This document shows, piece by piece, positions 45,233 to 53,979 of a stretch of DNA of 64,000 nt. Position 1 is the first letter of the stretch. Each line of letters opens with the position of its first letter. Below the pieces are notes generated by a model, which was not told the DNA's origin, ran no database searches, and worked only from the letters and a program-made list of their open reading frames with translations. Position numbers and translations under genes: made by a program. Source of the stretch: Clostridium ljungdahlii DSM 13528 (GTDB taxonomy: Bacteria > Bacillota > Clostridia > Clostridiales > Clostridiaceae); assembly GCF_000143685.1 (NCBI RefSeq), contig NC_014328.1:2108001-2172000 (forward strand), in the 5' to 3' direction.

Positions 45233-46561
45233 TTATCTGTTAAATTTTGTTTTTATGCTTGTCCAATAGTCTGCGTTTTCAAGCCCCAATCTCCAAATAG
45301 CAATGCCATTTAAATTATAGGAATTAACTAAATCTAATTTATATCCTAAACTCTGGCCATTTTCAAACCAATCTGAGTGAGCTATACCAGAAGTATCTGT
45401 GTAATTAAAATATGGTGATTTTGATATATCATCCCACAGTACAGCCGCATTGTTTGTAGCTGCAATATTGTACATGCCATTTATTCCGTAAGCTTTTGTA
45501 CCATTTGATGACCAATCGTATCCATAAGCTGCAACACCTAACATAATTTTTTCTCTTGGAATTACGGTAATTGCATATTTAACTACATTTTCAACCCAAG
45601 ATATAGAGGCAATTGGACCTGCTGTTCCACCAGGATAGTGTTCATCATAGGTCATTATAGCTATTTGATCAGAATACTTTGCCAGTGCAGCATAATCGTA
45701 TGCTCCGCTCCAAGTATTTGTTGTACTATCACTTGTTTTAGCTGGTACTGAAAGGGTTACTGAAAAACCTTGTGGAGTTAACAAGTTGTAAAGTTCTTGT
45801 ACAAAAGTTGTGTAGTAGTTTCTATCATAATAGAAAACTCCTTCAAGATCTACATTTACGCCTTTGTAGCCATTTACTTTTATTGCATTTAAAAGATTGC
45901 TTTCTAAATTTTGTCTGTTTGTTTGATTTTCTAGTACTGATTTTGAAATATTGCCATCAAAATTATTTTGAAGCATTGCATAGGTTTTAATTCCATTGCT
46001 GTTTGCATAGCTAATTTGGTTAGTTGGAACTAATCCTGAAATATTGCCAAGACTATCTGTAGTATAGGTTTGTGTAGCTATTTCATCAATAGTTGAAGTA
46101 TTAGCTGCTATTGAATTGTAAGAGGATGGATCTCCCGAATAATAATAGGTTGTAAAACCTAAAACTTGCTTTTTAGTTGTAGTTGGTATTATAGGAATTT
46201 GCAGTGTATTAGCAGTTACATGAATTGAACTTGCTGAAGTACCATAGCGATTATAAGCTGTGACATAAAACCAATAATTAGTATTAGAAGTTAGTCCGGA
46301 CTTTATTAATTTTGTACTAGTAACAGTGGCAATTTTGGTATAGTTAGCATCATTTGGTGAAGCCATATAAACATAATATCCGGATGCACCATATACTGAA
46401 GACCAACTCAATGTAAGAGAGCTTGTACTAATATTAGAAATAGTTAATCCTGTTGGAGCTGGTGGTGGAGAACCATTGTTTTTTGCTGCAGCAAATTGTA
46501 TGTTGGAAATTAAGAAAATAATTGCTGTAATAAATATCAAAAAGCTTTTTTTAACTGTCAT
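45233..46561 (-). CDS. Secreted glycoside hydrolase family 18 with fibronectin III domain
   Basis: The 442-residue protein has a signal peptide (about 1-26), one fibronectin type III domain (about 36-118), and a GH18 barrel. The catalytic strand reads GYKGVNVDLEGV near residue 238, with the Asp and catalytic Glu of the D-x-E motif, and AIMTYDEHYPGG and AIWRLGLEN match later GH18 strands. It resembles YaaH/YdhD-type enzymes that act on spore or cell-wall peptidoglycan as much as chitinases. AAGGAGGGG precedes the ATG. It stands alone. Confidence 0.88.
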   Translation of the reverse strand: MTVKKSFLIFITAIIFLISNIQFAAAKNNGSPPPAPTGLTISNISTSSLTLSWSSVYGASGYYVYMASPNDANYTKIATVTSTKLIKSGLTSNTNYWFYVTAYNRYGTSASSIHVTANTLQIPIIPTTTKKQVLGFTTYYYSGDPSSYNSIAANTSTIDEIATQTYTTDSLGNISGLVPTNQISYANSNGIKTYAMLQNNFDGNISKSVLENQTNRQNLESNLLNAIKVNGYKGVNVDLEGVFYYDRNYYTTFVQELYNLLTPQGFSVTLSVPAKTSDSTTNTWSGAYDYAALAKYSDQIAIMTYDEHYPGGTAGPIASISWVENVVKYAITVIPREKIMLGVAAYGYDWSSNGTKAYGINGMYNIAATNNAAVLWDDISKSPYFNYTDTSGIAHSDWFENGQSLGYKLDLVNSYNLNGIAIWRLGLENADYWTSIKTKFNR

Positions 46562-46660
46562 TTGTACCCCTCCTTAAATTTGTTATTGAATTAGGTTGGC
46601 AAATCTAATATTTCTCTCCTTTGATGATCTAATTATAAAGCCTTTTTTTGTATATAAATA

Positions 46661-46849
46661 GATTTCTATAGTCACATTGATGTAGGGACTAAAGTCATAA
46701 AATCTTATAATATTTTAAAGATATTTTCAGAAAATCAAGGAGGAGAAGGAGTTTTTAACAAAGTGTCGGATACTATTATAGGTAATATTTATGATTTAAT
46801 CGCGTACAGTGTAACTCATTCTCAAAAATTATTAATGAATTTTACTTAG
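46661..46849 (+). pseudogene. Possible small gene or gene relic
   Basis: A frame without an ATG is open for 62 codons (FYSHIDVGTKVIKSYNILKI, then FSENQGGEGVFNK and on to LLMNFT). Inside it a GTG at 46763, preceded by AAGGAG 11 bases upstream, could start a 28-residue peptide. No family is recognised. The extension upstream of the GTG suggests a truncated older gene. Confidence 0.25.
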
Positions 46850-46854
46850 TAGGA

Positions 46855-46897
46855 AAAGCGACTATCATCAAATCTGTGATCTGGTGATAGTCGCTTT
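46855..46897 (-). repeat. Repeat module M3, solitary copy, probably terminator of the desulfidase gene
   Basis: AAAGCGACTATCA (46855-46867) pairs perfectly with TGATAGTCGCTTT (46885-46897), with an inner CAAATC/GAT pairing. On the minus strand TTTTCC follows, 46 bases after the cyuA-like stop. The same module appears nested in the repeats at 60.2 and 61.5 kb. Confidence 0.7.
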
Positions 46898-46942
46898 CTC
46901 TTTGGAGTTTGGTTTCTTACGCTAAGTTTAGATAAAAAGAGG

Positions 46943-48208
46943 TTATTTACCTATCATAATATTAAGAATTTCTACGTCAGTTGATTTCATGCCTTGATGT
47001 CCCACACGACCGATATTCTGAATTGTTTTTTCATAATCCTTTTCCACAAGTCCTTCACCAAATGGAAATACTAAACCATGTTTTGCCATTTCATATCCCA
47101 TTAAACCAGCATCTACTGAACTAGAAATTTTTGCTGCACAGGAAGCTTTGGCTCCATCGCATACAATACCACCAACAGTGCCAATAGAATTGATTATGGT
47201 TTTTCCAATTGTATCATAATCACCACCATTTAAATAAGCAATACCGCAAGCTGCAGCTGTCCCTGCTGACACAGCTCCACAGTAAGCAGATAAATTTCCT
47301 ATATAACGTTTTTGATGTAGGGATATAAGGTTAGTTAAAACAAGAGCTCTGTAAAGGATATCTTCATCCACACCCATTTCTTTAGCATAAACTAAAACTG
47401 GCATAGTACAGGTGATTCCTTGGTTACCACTTCCCGAGTTAATGACTACGGGAAGGGCACATCCATTCATTCTTGCATCAGAACCTGCTGCGGCAGCTGC
47501 TTTTGCCTTGGTACGTATATCATTACTACCAAATTTTATAAGAGTTTGTCCAACTTGAGCACCCCAATTATGAGTCAAGCCTTCTTTTGATATGGCAGAA
47601 TTATATTTAATTTGTCTACTAATAATATCTCGTACATCATTCAAGTTTACTTCATTGGCAAACTGAAGTATGTCTTTGATGTTGAGCTTTGATTTATCTC
47701 CAGATTGTTTAGTTACTATGTCAGGTTGTTCAAATATTACTTCACCATTTTTTTGGATCTTGGCAATGTGGTTATGTTTTGTTCTGACTTCTACAGCTGA
47801 CATATTATGTCCAGCCGTTAATTCTGCACGGATAAAAAGATTTTCTTCTCCTTCTTCTAGTTTACAGATGCAGATTCCCTTTTTGCGTAATGCCTTAGCT
47901 TTATCGATGTCTTCTTGCTTCACTTCACTGATAACTTGGAGTTCCAAATTTGCTTTTCCTGCTACGACACCTAAAATAGCTGCAGCTTCCACACCCTTTT
48001 CTCCACCGGAATTAGGTACAATAACTCCCTTTACATTTTTAATAATATTGCCACTACAGCAAATAACTATTTTTTCTGGCATTTGTCCAAGAACTTCTCT
48101 TGCTTTTGCAGCTGTAAATGCAATAGCAATTGGTTCTGTACATCCTATAGCTGGAATTAACTCTTCTTTTAATATTTTAACGTAATTGTCATATTGGATT
48201 TTATCCAT
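46943..48208 (-). CDS. cyuA: L-cysteine desulfidase / UPF0597 family enzyme
   Basis: The 421-residue protein starts MDKIQYDNYVKILKEELIPAIGCTEPIAIAF and carries GCALPVVINSGSGNQGITCTMP, signatures of the UPF0597/CyuA family, which is related to the alpha domain of Fe-S serine dehydratases. Members split L-cysteine to pyruvate, ammonia and sulfide using a 4Fe-4S cluster; conserved cysteines are present. The ATG at 48208 follows AAAGGGGGC, so a 30-residue upstream extension is rejected. A GntR gene is divergently transcribed and probably controls it. Confidence 0.88.
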   Translation of the reverse strand: MDKIQYDNYVKILKEELIPAIGCTEPIAIAFTAAKAREVLGQMPEKIVICCSGNIIKNVKGVIVPNSGGEKGVEAAAILGVVAGKANLELQVISEVKQEDIDKAKALRKKGICICKLEEGEENLFIRAELTAGHNMSAVEVRTKHNHIAKIQKNGEVIFEQPDIVTKQSGDKSKLNIKDILQFANEVNLNDVRDIISRQIKYNSAISKEGLTHNWGAQVGQTLIKFGSNDIRTKAKAAAAAGSDARMNGCALPVVINSGSGNQGITCTMPVLVYAKEMGVDEDILYRALVLTNLISLHQKRYIGNLSAYCGAVSAGTAAACGIAYLNGGDYDTIGKTIINSIGTVGGIVCDGAKASCAAKISSSVDAGLMGYEMAKHGLVFPFGEGLVEKDYEKTIQNIGRVGHQGMKSTDVEILNIMIGK

Positions 48209-48569
48209 CAAAAAGCCCCCTTTGTTACTAGATAATATGACTATAAGAATATGTAATATATTTATAACAGCAGTAAACAATATTTCTATGTTATGCAAAT
48301 TTATACTTTAGTATTTCTACTAATCATATCACGATAAGTTTCAATAATCAATATTATATGCTATATGTATATAATATGTTTGATTACATCAAATATATTA
48401 TGAAAAATTTAAAATTTAATGGAAAATATAATGATATATATTATATTGTGATATGATTACAAACAATAATTTATATGTTGTTCAAAAATCAGATTCTTTT
48501 ATATTGACTTATTTTTTTTAAAAATGTATAATGACTTGACAATAATATTGGAATAAAAGGGGTAGTTTT
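48209..48569. other. Divergent regulatory region between cyuA and gntR
   Basis: No gene is seen in 361 very AT-rich bases. A palindrome TTTGATTACATCAAA at 48379-48393 is a candidate GntR operator, and the gntR promoter lies at 48504-48532. Confidence 0.55.
48504..48532 (+). promoter_or_regulatory. Sigma-A promoter of the GntR gene
   Basis: TTGACT (48504-48509) and TATAAT (48527-48532) are separated by 17 bases, 38 bases before the start codon. Confidence 0.75.
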
Positions 48570-49196
48570 ATGGGTGAAAAAAATGATAATACATTAAAAA
48601 ATCAAATTTATAATGCTTTGTTTTCTGATATTATTAATGGTATATATTCTTCAGATACCATCCTAACTGAAAAGTTTTTAATGGAGAAATACGGCGTTAG
48701 TCGTGCACCAATACGTGAAGCACTTACACAGCTTATTGGAACTCATATACTATCAAGTATCCCAAGACAGGGATATAAAATTATTCAGCCAAGTAAACAG
48801 CAATTATTGGAAATCGTAAAATTCCGTTCTGTTTTAGAAAGCTCCTTTTTGGAAAATTATTATATGTATATAGATGAAGCTTTTATCGAGGAGCTTAAAA
48901 ACATTTGTATGAGCCATGCTAATTGTCCTGACGATGATTTTATGGTTCGCTGGAATTATAATTGTGAGTTTCACCTTAAACTATTTTCTATTTATGGAAA
49001 TCAGTATGCGTATAAGCTTTTGGAAGATGCTATGAATATACAGACTATTTTTTTTATACAGAGAAAACATTATAGCAGAACGAGTTTGCATAGGGTTTTA
49101 ATTGATTATTTGGAAAGAAACGAAATTGAAATGGCTGTAAACATTTTAAAAGCGGATATCGAGAATCTTATGATTTCAGACATTGCTGCTATTTAA
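48570..49196 (+). CDS. GntR-family regulator (FCD type)
   Basis: The 208-residue protein has an N-terminal winged helix (LTEKFLMEKYGVSRAPIREALTQLIGTHILSSIPRQGYKI) and a helical ligand-binding domain of the FCD type with His residues (HLKLFSIYGN; RTSLHRVLIDYLE) that normally bind a metal. AAAAGGGGT precedes the ATG. It is divergent from the cysteine desulfidase gene and is most simply its regulator. Confidence 0.9.
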   Translation: MGEKNDNTLKNQIYNALFSDIINGIYSSDTILTEKFLMEKYGVSRAPIREALTQLIGTHILSSIPRQGYKIIQPSKQQLLEIVKFRSVLESSFLENYYMYIDEAFIEELKNICMSHANCPDDDFMVRWNYNCEFHLKLFSIYGNQYAYKLLEDAMNIQTIFFIQRKHYSRTSLHRVLIDYLERNEIEMAVNILKADIENLMISDIAAI

Positions 49197-49236
49197 ACTA
49201 ATAACAATAAGAAATGATATTACACATTGATAAAAG

Positions 49237-49290
49237 GTCAGGAATTTTTGAAAGGTTATGATTAAAATCTCAAAAATTCTTGACTCTATT
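49237..49290 (+). terminator. Terminator of the GntR gene
   Basis: GTCAGGAATTTTTGA (49237-49251) pairs with TCAAAAATTCTTGAC (49270-49284) with one mismatch, then a T-rich tract follows. Confidence 0.75.
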
Positions 49291-49337
49291 ATTTTTTGAG
49301 ACTAAATTTTTCAGAACTTTAGCGTTAAATATGAATT

Positions 49338-49372
49338 CACTAGTACAAAATAGAAATTTTGTGCACTAGTAT
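49338..49372. repeat. Inverted repeat upstream of lemA
   Basis: ACTAGTACAAAAT pairs with ATTTTGTGCACTAGT around a 4-base loop, with one bulge. It lies 60-95 bases before the LemA start and could be an operator or leader hairpin. Confidence 0.5.
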
Positions 49373-49431
49373 ATTTATTAAAAAAATTCCTCAAAATAAA
49401 TATACTATTATAAAAAATGGTGGTGCATCAA

Positions 49432-50001
49432 ATGAGTAAAAGATTAAAAACATCTTTAATTGTTATAGGAGTATTGTTAATTATATTTTTGCCTTTAATA
49501 GGCAGTTATAACTCCATTGTAGGATTAGAGCAAAAAGTTAATGCAGCACAGGCTAATATTGATACTCAACTGCAGAGAAGGTCAGATTTAATACCAAACC
49601 TAGTTCAAACGGTAAAAGGTTATGCAGCTCAAGAAAAAACAATATTTACAGATGTGGCAAACGCAAGAGCTAAGCTTGCTGGAGCCCAAACAATTACTGA
49701 TAGAGCAAATGCAGATGCAGCACTTTCATCAGCACTTTCAAGACTTTTAGTAATTGTTGAAAGATATCCGGATTTAAAATCTAATCAAAATTTTAGAGAT
49801 TTATCTGTTGCTTTAGAAGGTACAGAAAATAGAATAGGAATAGCAAGACAAGATTATAATACTGCTGTGAATAACTATAATACATCTATAAGGAGATTTC
49901 CAAATTCAGTAATTTCAGGTATACTTGGTTTTTCTCAAAAAACATATTATAAGGCTAGCCAGGGAGCACAGGAAGTTCCAAAGGTGGATTTTACAAGATA
50001 G
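49432..50001 (+). CDS. lemA: LemA family protein
   Basis: The 189-residue protein has one N-terminal membrane helix (SLIVIGVLLIIFLPLIGSYNSI) and a helical LemA domain with VNAAQANIDTQLQRRSDLIPNLVQTVKGYAAQEKTIF and the ending RRFPNSVISGILGFSQKTYY. LemA proteins are membrane-anchored with the domain outside; the role is uncertain. The ATG at 49432 is preferred to 49417 since GGTGG precedes it at usual spacing. A TPM-domain gene follows 93 bases later, a common LemA partner. Confidence 0.92.
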   Translation: MSKRLKTSLIVIGVLLIIFLPLIGSYNSIVGLEQKVNAAQANIDTQLQRRSDLIPNLVQTVKGYAAQEKTIFTDVANARAKLAGAQTITDRANADAALSSALSRLLVIVERYPDLKSNQNFRDLSVALEGTENRIGIARQDYNTAVNNYNTSIRRFPNSVISGILGFSQKTYYKASQGAQEVPKVDFTR

Positions 50002-50094
50002 TTTATGTTACAGCTTAGAATCATATAGATAATTCATTGATAGAACTAAGTTGTAAAAAAGCTATTTTATACAATCTTAAAATGGGAAATTTAA

Positions 50095-50880
50095 ATGAAT
50101 AGTAAATTTAAGATGGTCAAATCATCTTTAGGTGTATTACTTTCTGTGTTAATTTTTATTTTGACTTTGCCTTATTTTGTGAAAGGTGCTTCAAATATAC
50201 CTGTACCAACTAAATTAAAGTATATAAATGATTATGTAGGAATTGTTGATGAAGGTTCTAAAAACTATATCGTATCACTTGGAAGTGAATTAGAAAATAA
50301 AACTGGTTCACAAGCAGCAGTGGTTATAATTAGTTCACTTGAAGGAAAAGATATAGAATCTTATTCCAATGAACTTTTCAGAAGCTGGGGAATTGGACAA
50401 AAAGGTAAGGATAATGGGCTTTTAATATTATTATCAATAAATGATAAAAAGTGGAGAGTGGAAGTAGGGAGAGAGTTGGAAGGCGTAATTACGGATATAT
50501 ATTCTTCTAGAGTTATGAATAGTGAAGCAATTCCACTCTTTAAAGAAAAAAGATATGGTGAAGGTTTAAAAAATGCTTATTCAGTTTTTGCAAGAGATAT
50601 AGCTAAAGAATATAATGTTAGTTTGCAAGGAAGTAATGAAACTGCACAGAAGAAAAAATCAGTTTCTGTAAATCCTGTAGTAATATACTATATTCTGGGC
50701 GCTTTCCTATTGGATATTTTACTTAATAAAGCAAGGATAACTAAGTTTTTATTTTATTTGTTGTTTTGGAATTCTTTTTGGGGAGGCACAAGAGGAGGCG
50801 GCGGAGGCTTTGGTGGAAGTAACCAGGGCGGATTTGGAGGAGGCAGCTCTAGTGGAGGTGGTTCTTCAGGAAGTTGGTAA
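50095..50880 (+). CDS. TPM-domain (YgcG-like) membrane protein
   Basis: The 261-residue protein has a signal peptide or anchor (about 8-30), an extracellular TPM domain (YINDYVGIVDEGSKNYIVSLGSELENKTG ... FRSWGIGQKGKDNGLLILLSIND), a membrane helix near 198-222, and a glycine/serine-rich tail (GGGGGFGGSNQGGFGGG...SGSW). This is the usual form of the LemA-partner family, linked to membrane or photosystem upkeep in other organisms. The specific role here is unknown. Confidence 0.88.
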   Translation: MNSKFKMVKSSLGVLLSVLIFILTLPYFVKGASNIPVPTKLKYINDYVGIVDEGSKNYIVSLGSELENKTGSQAAVVIISSLEGKDIESYSNELFRSWGIGQKGKDNGLLILLSINDKKWRVEVGRELEGVITDIYSSRVMNSEAIPLFKEKRYGEGLKNAYSVFARDIAKEYNVSLQGSNETAQKKKSVSVNPVVIYYILGAFLLDILLNKARITKFLFYLLFWNSFWGGTRGGGGGFGGSNQGGFGGGSSSGGGSSGSW

Positions 50881-50923
50881 AATTAATGAATTTTACTTTA
50901 TGCAATGTTTTTAAAATAAAGCA

Positions 50924-50984
50924 CCATCTAGTTAAAGCCAATATTTTCATAAAATATGAGCTTTGATTGGATGGATTTTTTTTA
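50924..50984 (+). terminator. Terminator of the lemA-TPM unit
   Basis: A long, slightly bulged stem (CCATC at 50924-50928, AAAGC, ATATTTT against AAAATAT, GCTTT, GGATGG to 50974) is followed by a run of T. Confidence 0.8.
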
Positions 50985-51033
50985 TCGTCTTCTCAACCTT
51001 ACAATATAGTAACTGTAAATTCTTATACAAATA

Positions 51034-51600
51034 TTGTTTGTAAAAAAGATTAACTTATATCCATTAAAAACTCATCAATTTAGAGCAACATTTGTTAGAG
51101 GAATTATTAAGCAAAAAGTACCTATAGCACATATCATGAAACAATTTTCTCATGTATCTATTGAGATGACTTCGTACTACCTTACTTTAAAGGAAGAAGA
51201 AGTTAAAGAAATATATTCAGATATGATACTTGGTAAAGATTCTAAAATTGCTGGACTTAGAGCAAAAGAAATAAAGGCTAAACTTAATGAACAGTTTCGT
51301 GGTAAAACAGAACAAGAAATTGATAATATAGTATCTAATTTATCTAAATCTATGAGTTTTAATCCATTACCGACAGGTGTATGCCTATATGATTTTAGAA
51401 GAGGTAACTGTTCCGATGGCGATGGCTGTTTCTTTTATAACTGTCCTAACTATATTACAGAGGTTAAGTTTTATCCTATCTTAAAACAAGAATTAGAACT
51501 TATGGAAAAAGAAATGATAAGATATAAGGAGTTGGGACAACAACGCTCTTGGGAAAGGCAGTATGTAAAATATAAGTATTTAAAACCATTAGTAGATTAA
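51034..51600 (+). pseudogene. Truncated tyrosine recombinase, Tn554 TnpA/TnpB type
   Basis: The 188 codons correspond to the C-terminal part of a tyrosine recombinase. THQFRATFV gives the HxxR motif, and SHVSIEMTSYYLTL gives the second His region with the nucleophilic Tyr. The Cys-rich tail (CLYDFRRGNC...GCFFYNCPNYITE) is typical of the recombinases of Tn554-like transposons. The first catalytic Arg and the entire N-terminal domain are missing, and the TTG at 51034 is not a real start. It is a 5'-truncated relic, followed at once by a decayed TnpC gene. Confidence 0.8.
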
Positions 51601-51900
51601 CTTTAAAACAGTAGCCGAGGAAGCAGGAGTATCAAAAGGCTACTCTATACAACAATGATATTCTAAAAGAACGTATATTAAGCCTAAGAGCCATTGAGAA
51701 AGGTGTTCCTGATGATAGTATAGTTGCTGCACCTAAAGATAAAGGCTAAAGACGATAAAATAAAGCAACTATATAAAGAAATTAAAAAGCTAAAAGAAGA
51801 TAAGCAAAATTTAATTATTCAATTGGTAGATATGGAAGAACTTAAAGATAAAAATAAAAGATTAAGAGAGCAATTAGAAAAATTAAAAAGTATTAAGTAA
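51601..51900 (+). pseudogene. Frameshifted TnpC-like (DUF6262) gene
   Basis: Conceptual translation gives FKTVAEEAGVSKGY in one frame, then NNDILKERILSLRAIEKGVP in a second frame, and a coiled coil (KIKQLYKEIKKLKEDKQNL...KRLREQLEKLKS) in a third, ending in TAA at 51898-51900. This is the layout of the small third protein of Tn554-type transposons. At least two frameshifts (near 51640 and 51750) make it non-functional. Confidence 0.7.
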
Positions 51901-52080
51901 GTCGTAACATGATATTATTACGAATTAGTTAGGAAAAATTGATCTTTGAAAATTGAATAGTACGGCGTATCATATAATTAATGTAAGTTAATACAGAATG
52001 GTAAAATAATGCGTAGTTGAGGTTCCATAGCTATATGCCTTCTATTTTAATGTAAACAGCTTAGACTATTCTCTAAATGA

Positions 52081-52527
52081 CTATCGGTTAATTTTGGAAA
52101 AAGGACTCAGTAAACAATTTTTACGTTTTTCGTCATCTACTTTACTTATTTGTTTATTAATGATTTCGACAGCATTGGGAGAAGTATAAATTTCAAGTTT
52201 TGAATCAATGAGCTTGAGATTTTCATTAAGAGCATTTATTTGGTTTATAATTTCCTTTCGGTGTTCCACGAATAATTTTATCCTCGAATCTATAGTAACG
52301 GCACCTTCCATACAAAAATCAATATATTTTTTTATATCTTTAATTTTCATTCCAGTATTTTTTAGACAACAAATAGTCTTAATCTGATTTATATCTGATT
52401 CGGTAAACACTCTGATTCCCGACTTATTTCTTGAGACAAATGGTAGAAGTCCTTCTTTATCATAAAAACGAAGTGTAAATATGGAAAGACCCGTTATTTT
52501 TGCTACATCTTTGATAGAATAAATCAA
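52081..52527 (-). CDS. MerR-family transcriptional regulator
   Basis: The 148-residue protein has the MerR winged helix (YSIKDVAKITGLSIFTLRFYDKEGLLPF) and a long dimerisation helix, then a tail with no metal-binding Cys pattern. It is of the AdhR/BltR type that responds to aldehydes or drugs. TTG at 52527 is the start, behind AAAGGAGAT. It is divergent from a reductase gene whose promoter has the long spacer typical for MerR control. Confidence 0.9.
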   Translation of the reverse strand: MIYSIKDVAKITGLSIFTLRFYDKEGLLPFVSRNKSGIRVFTESDINQIKTICCLKNTGMKIKDIKKYIDFCMEGAVTIDSRIKLFVEHRKEIINQINALNENLKLIDSKLEIYTSPNAVEIINKQISKVDDEKRKNCLLSPFSKINR

Positions 52528-52563
52528 TTTTAAATCTCCTTTAAATAATACGTTAAAAATAGC

Positions 52564-52594
52564 TTGACCTAGAGATAACTCTAGGTGTTAACAT
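52564..52594 (+). promoter_or_regulatory. MerR-type promoter with 19-bp spacer and operator
   Basis: TTGACC (52564-52569) and TAACAT (52589-52594) are 19 bases apart, too far for normal RNA polymerase contact. A perfect inverted repeat, CCTAGAG (52568-52574) against CTCTAGG (52579-52585), fills the spacer. This is the arrangement that MerR activators untwist. It faces the reductase gene at 52658. Confidence 0.85.
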
Positions 52595-52657
52595 AAGTAT
52601 AAATTATAAAAAATTAATTTTCAAGGATTTAATAAATATTTAATGGAGGCATAAGAT

Positions 52658-53692
52658 ATGCAAAAAAATGTTTTAGTAACAGGAGGCACAGGATTTCTTG
52701 GTGTGCAAATAATTCTTCAATTATTAGAAAAAGGTTACAGTGTAATAACCACACTTCGCTCCATTAGCAGTAAAAACAAAGTAATTGATACACTAAAAGC
52801 TAACGGTATTAAAACCTTTGACAACCTTACATTTGTTGAAGCAGATTTGTTAAAAGATGATAACTGGGATAAAGCCATGGAAGGTTGTGACTACGTATTA
52901 AGCGTCGCATCACCTATCTTTTCTGATATATCCCAAAAAGATGAAACTGAAATGATGCGCCCTGCCGTGGAGGGCATAATTCGTGTGCTAAAAGCCGCTC
53001 GAAATGCAAATGTAAAACGTGTTGTAATGACTTCTAATTTTGGTGCGGTTGGATTTAGCAATAAAAATCTGAATACTACTACAACAGAAGAAGATTGGAC
53101 TGACCAAAATGAAAAAGGTTTATCGGCTTATGAAAAATCAAAATTATTAGCAGAACGTGCCGCTTGGGATTTTATTAAGAAAGACGCTGGCAATTTAGAG
53201 TTTGCTACCATCAACCCTGTTGCTATTTTGGGACCTTCTTTGAGTGCTCACATTTCAGGTAGTTTTGGGCTTCTAGAACATTTATTAGACGGGTCCATGA
53301 AAGCTATTCCAAATATTCCTTTAAATATTGTTGATGTTCGGGACGTGGCTGATTTACACATTCGTGCCATGACAAATTCTAACGCAAATGGACAACGTTT
53401 TATAGCATCGGCAGACGGTCAAATATCTTTGCCTGAAATTGCAGCATTGTTGAAAAATAAATATCCCAAAATTACAGAAAAGGTTCCCGTCGAGACATTA
53501 CCTGATTCAGTTATATATTCAAACGCTTCTTCTAACAAACAAGCGGAAGCAACAGCGTTACTAATGAGGATGAACCGCAATGTGAGTAATACAAAGGCTA
53601 AGAAAATTTTAGGTTGGAAGCCGATTGCAAATAACGAAGAAGCTATTATTACCTCGATAAATAGCATGATTAAATTCGAAATTATAAAATGA
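52658..53692 (+). CDS. NAD(P)-dependent epimerase/reductase, dihydroflavonol-reductase-like
   Basis: The 344-residue extended short-chain dehydrogenase has the Rossmann motif VTGGTGFLGVQI near residue 7 and the YxxxK active site in SAYEKSKLLAERAAW near residue 155, with a Ser in MTSNFGAVGF. It resembles bacterial aldehyde/ketone reductases such as yeast methylglyoxal reductase relatives. Together with the divergent MerR regulator it probably removes a reactive carbonyl compound. Codon use is somewhat richer in GC (GCCGTGG, CGTGCC) than in its neighbours, which fits recent transfer. Confidence 0.87.
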   Translation: MQKNVLVTGGTGFLGVQIILQLLEKGYSVITTLRSISSKNKVIDTLKANGIKTFDNLTFVEADLLKDDNWDKAMEGCDYVLSVASPIFSDISQKDETEMMRPAVEGIIRVLKAARNANVKRVVMTSNFGAVGFSNKNLNTTTTEEDWTDQNEKGLSAYEKSKLLAERAAWDFIKKDAGNLEFATINPVAILGPSLSAHISGSFGLLEHLLDGSMKAIPNIPLNIVDVRDVADLHIRAMTNSNANGQRFIASADGQISLPEIAALLKNKYPKITEKVPVETLPDSVIYSNASSNKQAEATALLMRMNRNVSNTKAKKILGWKPIANNEEAIITSINSMIKFEIIK

Positions 53693-53800
53693 GATTAAGG
53701 ATATTGGTTTCTTATAATAATTTAGGGATTAAAATAAAGAACAAGTTAGTTCGCAACATTCTTATTTAGCGTAACAACTGAAAAAACGAACAATTTATCT

Positions 53801-53842
53801 AAACACTGTATTATTCAAAGTTGAATTCTACAGTGTTTTTAT
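53801..53842 (+). terminator. Terminator of the reductase gene
   Basis: AAACACTGTA (53801-53810) pairs with TACAGTGTTT (53829-53838), with TTTTTAT following and weaker outer pairing (GAACA/TGTTC). Confidence 0.75.
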
Positions 53843-53867
53843 GTTCGTAAATCAAAAATATGACGAA

Positions 53868-53899
53868 TTATCAACAGAGTTATTAACATGTTATACACA
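53868..53899 (+). promoter_or_regulatory. Cluster of three DnaA-box-like words
   Basis: TTATCAACA (53868-53876), TTATTAACA (53880-53888) and TTATACACA (53891-53899) each differ by one or two bases from the DnaA box TTATCCACA, lie on the same strand, and are 11-12 bases apart. There is no dnaA or dnaN nearby, so this is not the main origin. Chance in AT-rich DNA is possible. Confidence 0.35.
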
Positions 53900-53979
53900 A
53901 AAAATAGTATAAAAAGAATGGAGGTGAACTTTAGTGAGGGCTTGGTACTTATTATACACTCTCTCACTAAAGATAAAAC

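Noticed and set aside
47670..48185. A 171-codon open frame antisense to the cysteine desulfidase gene
   Set aside because: The sense frame has clear family signatures and a ribosome site; the antisense frame has neither.
53868..53899. Chromosomal replication origin
   Set aside because: Only three imperfect DnaA-box-like words occur, and none of the genes that flank an origin (dnaA, dnaN, gyrase, rpmH) is present.
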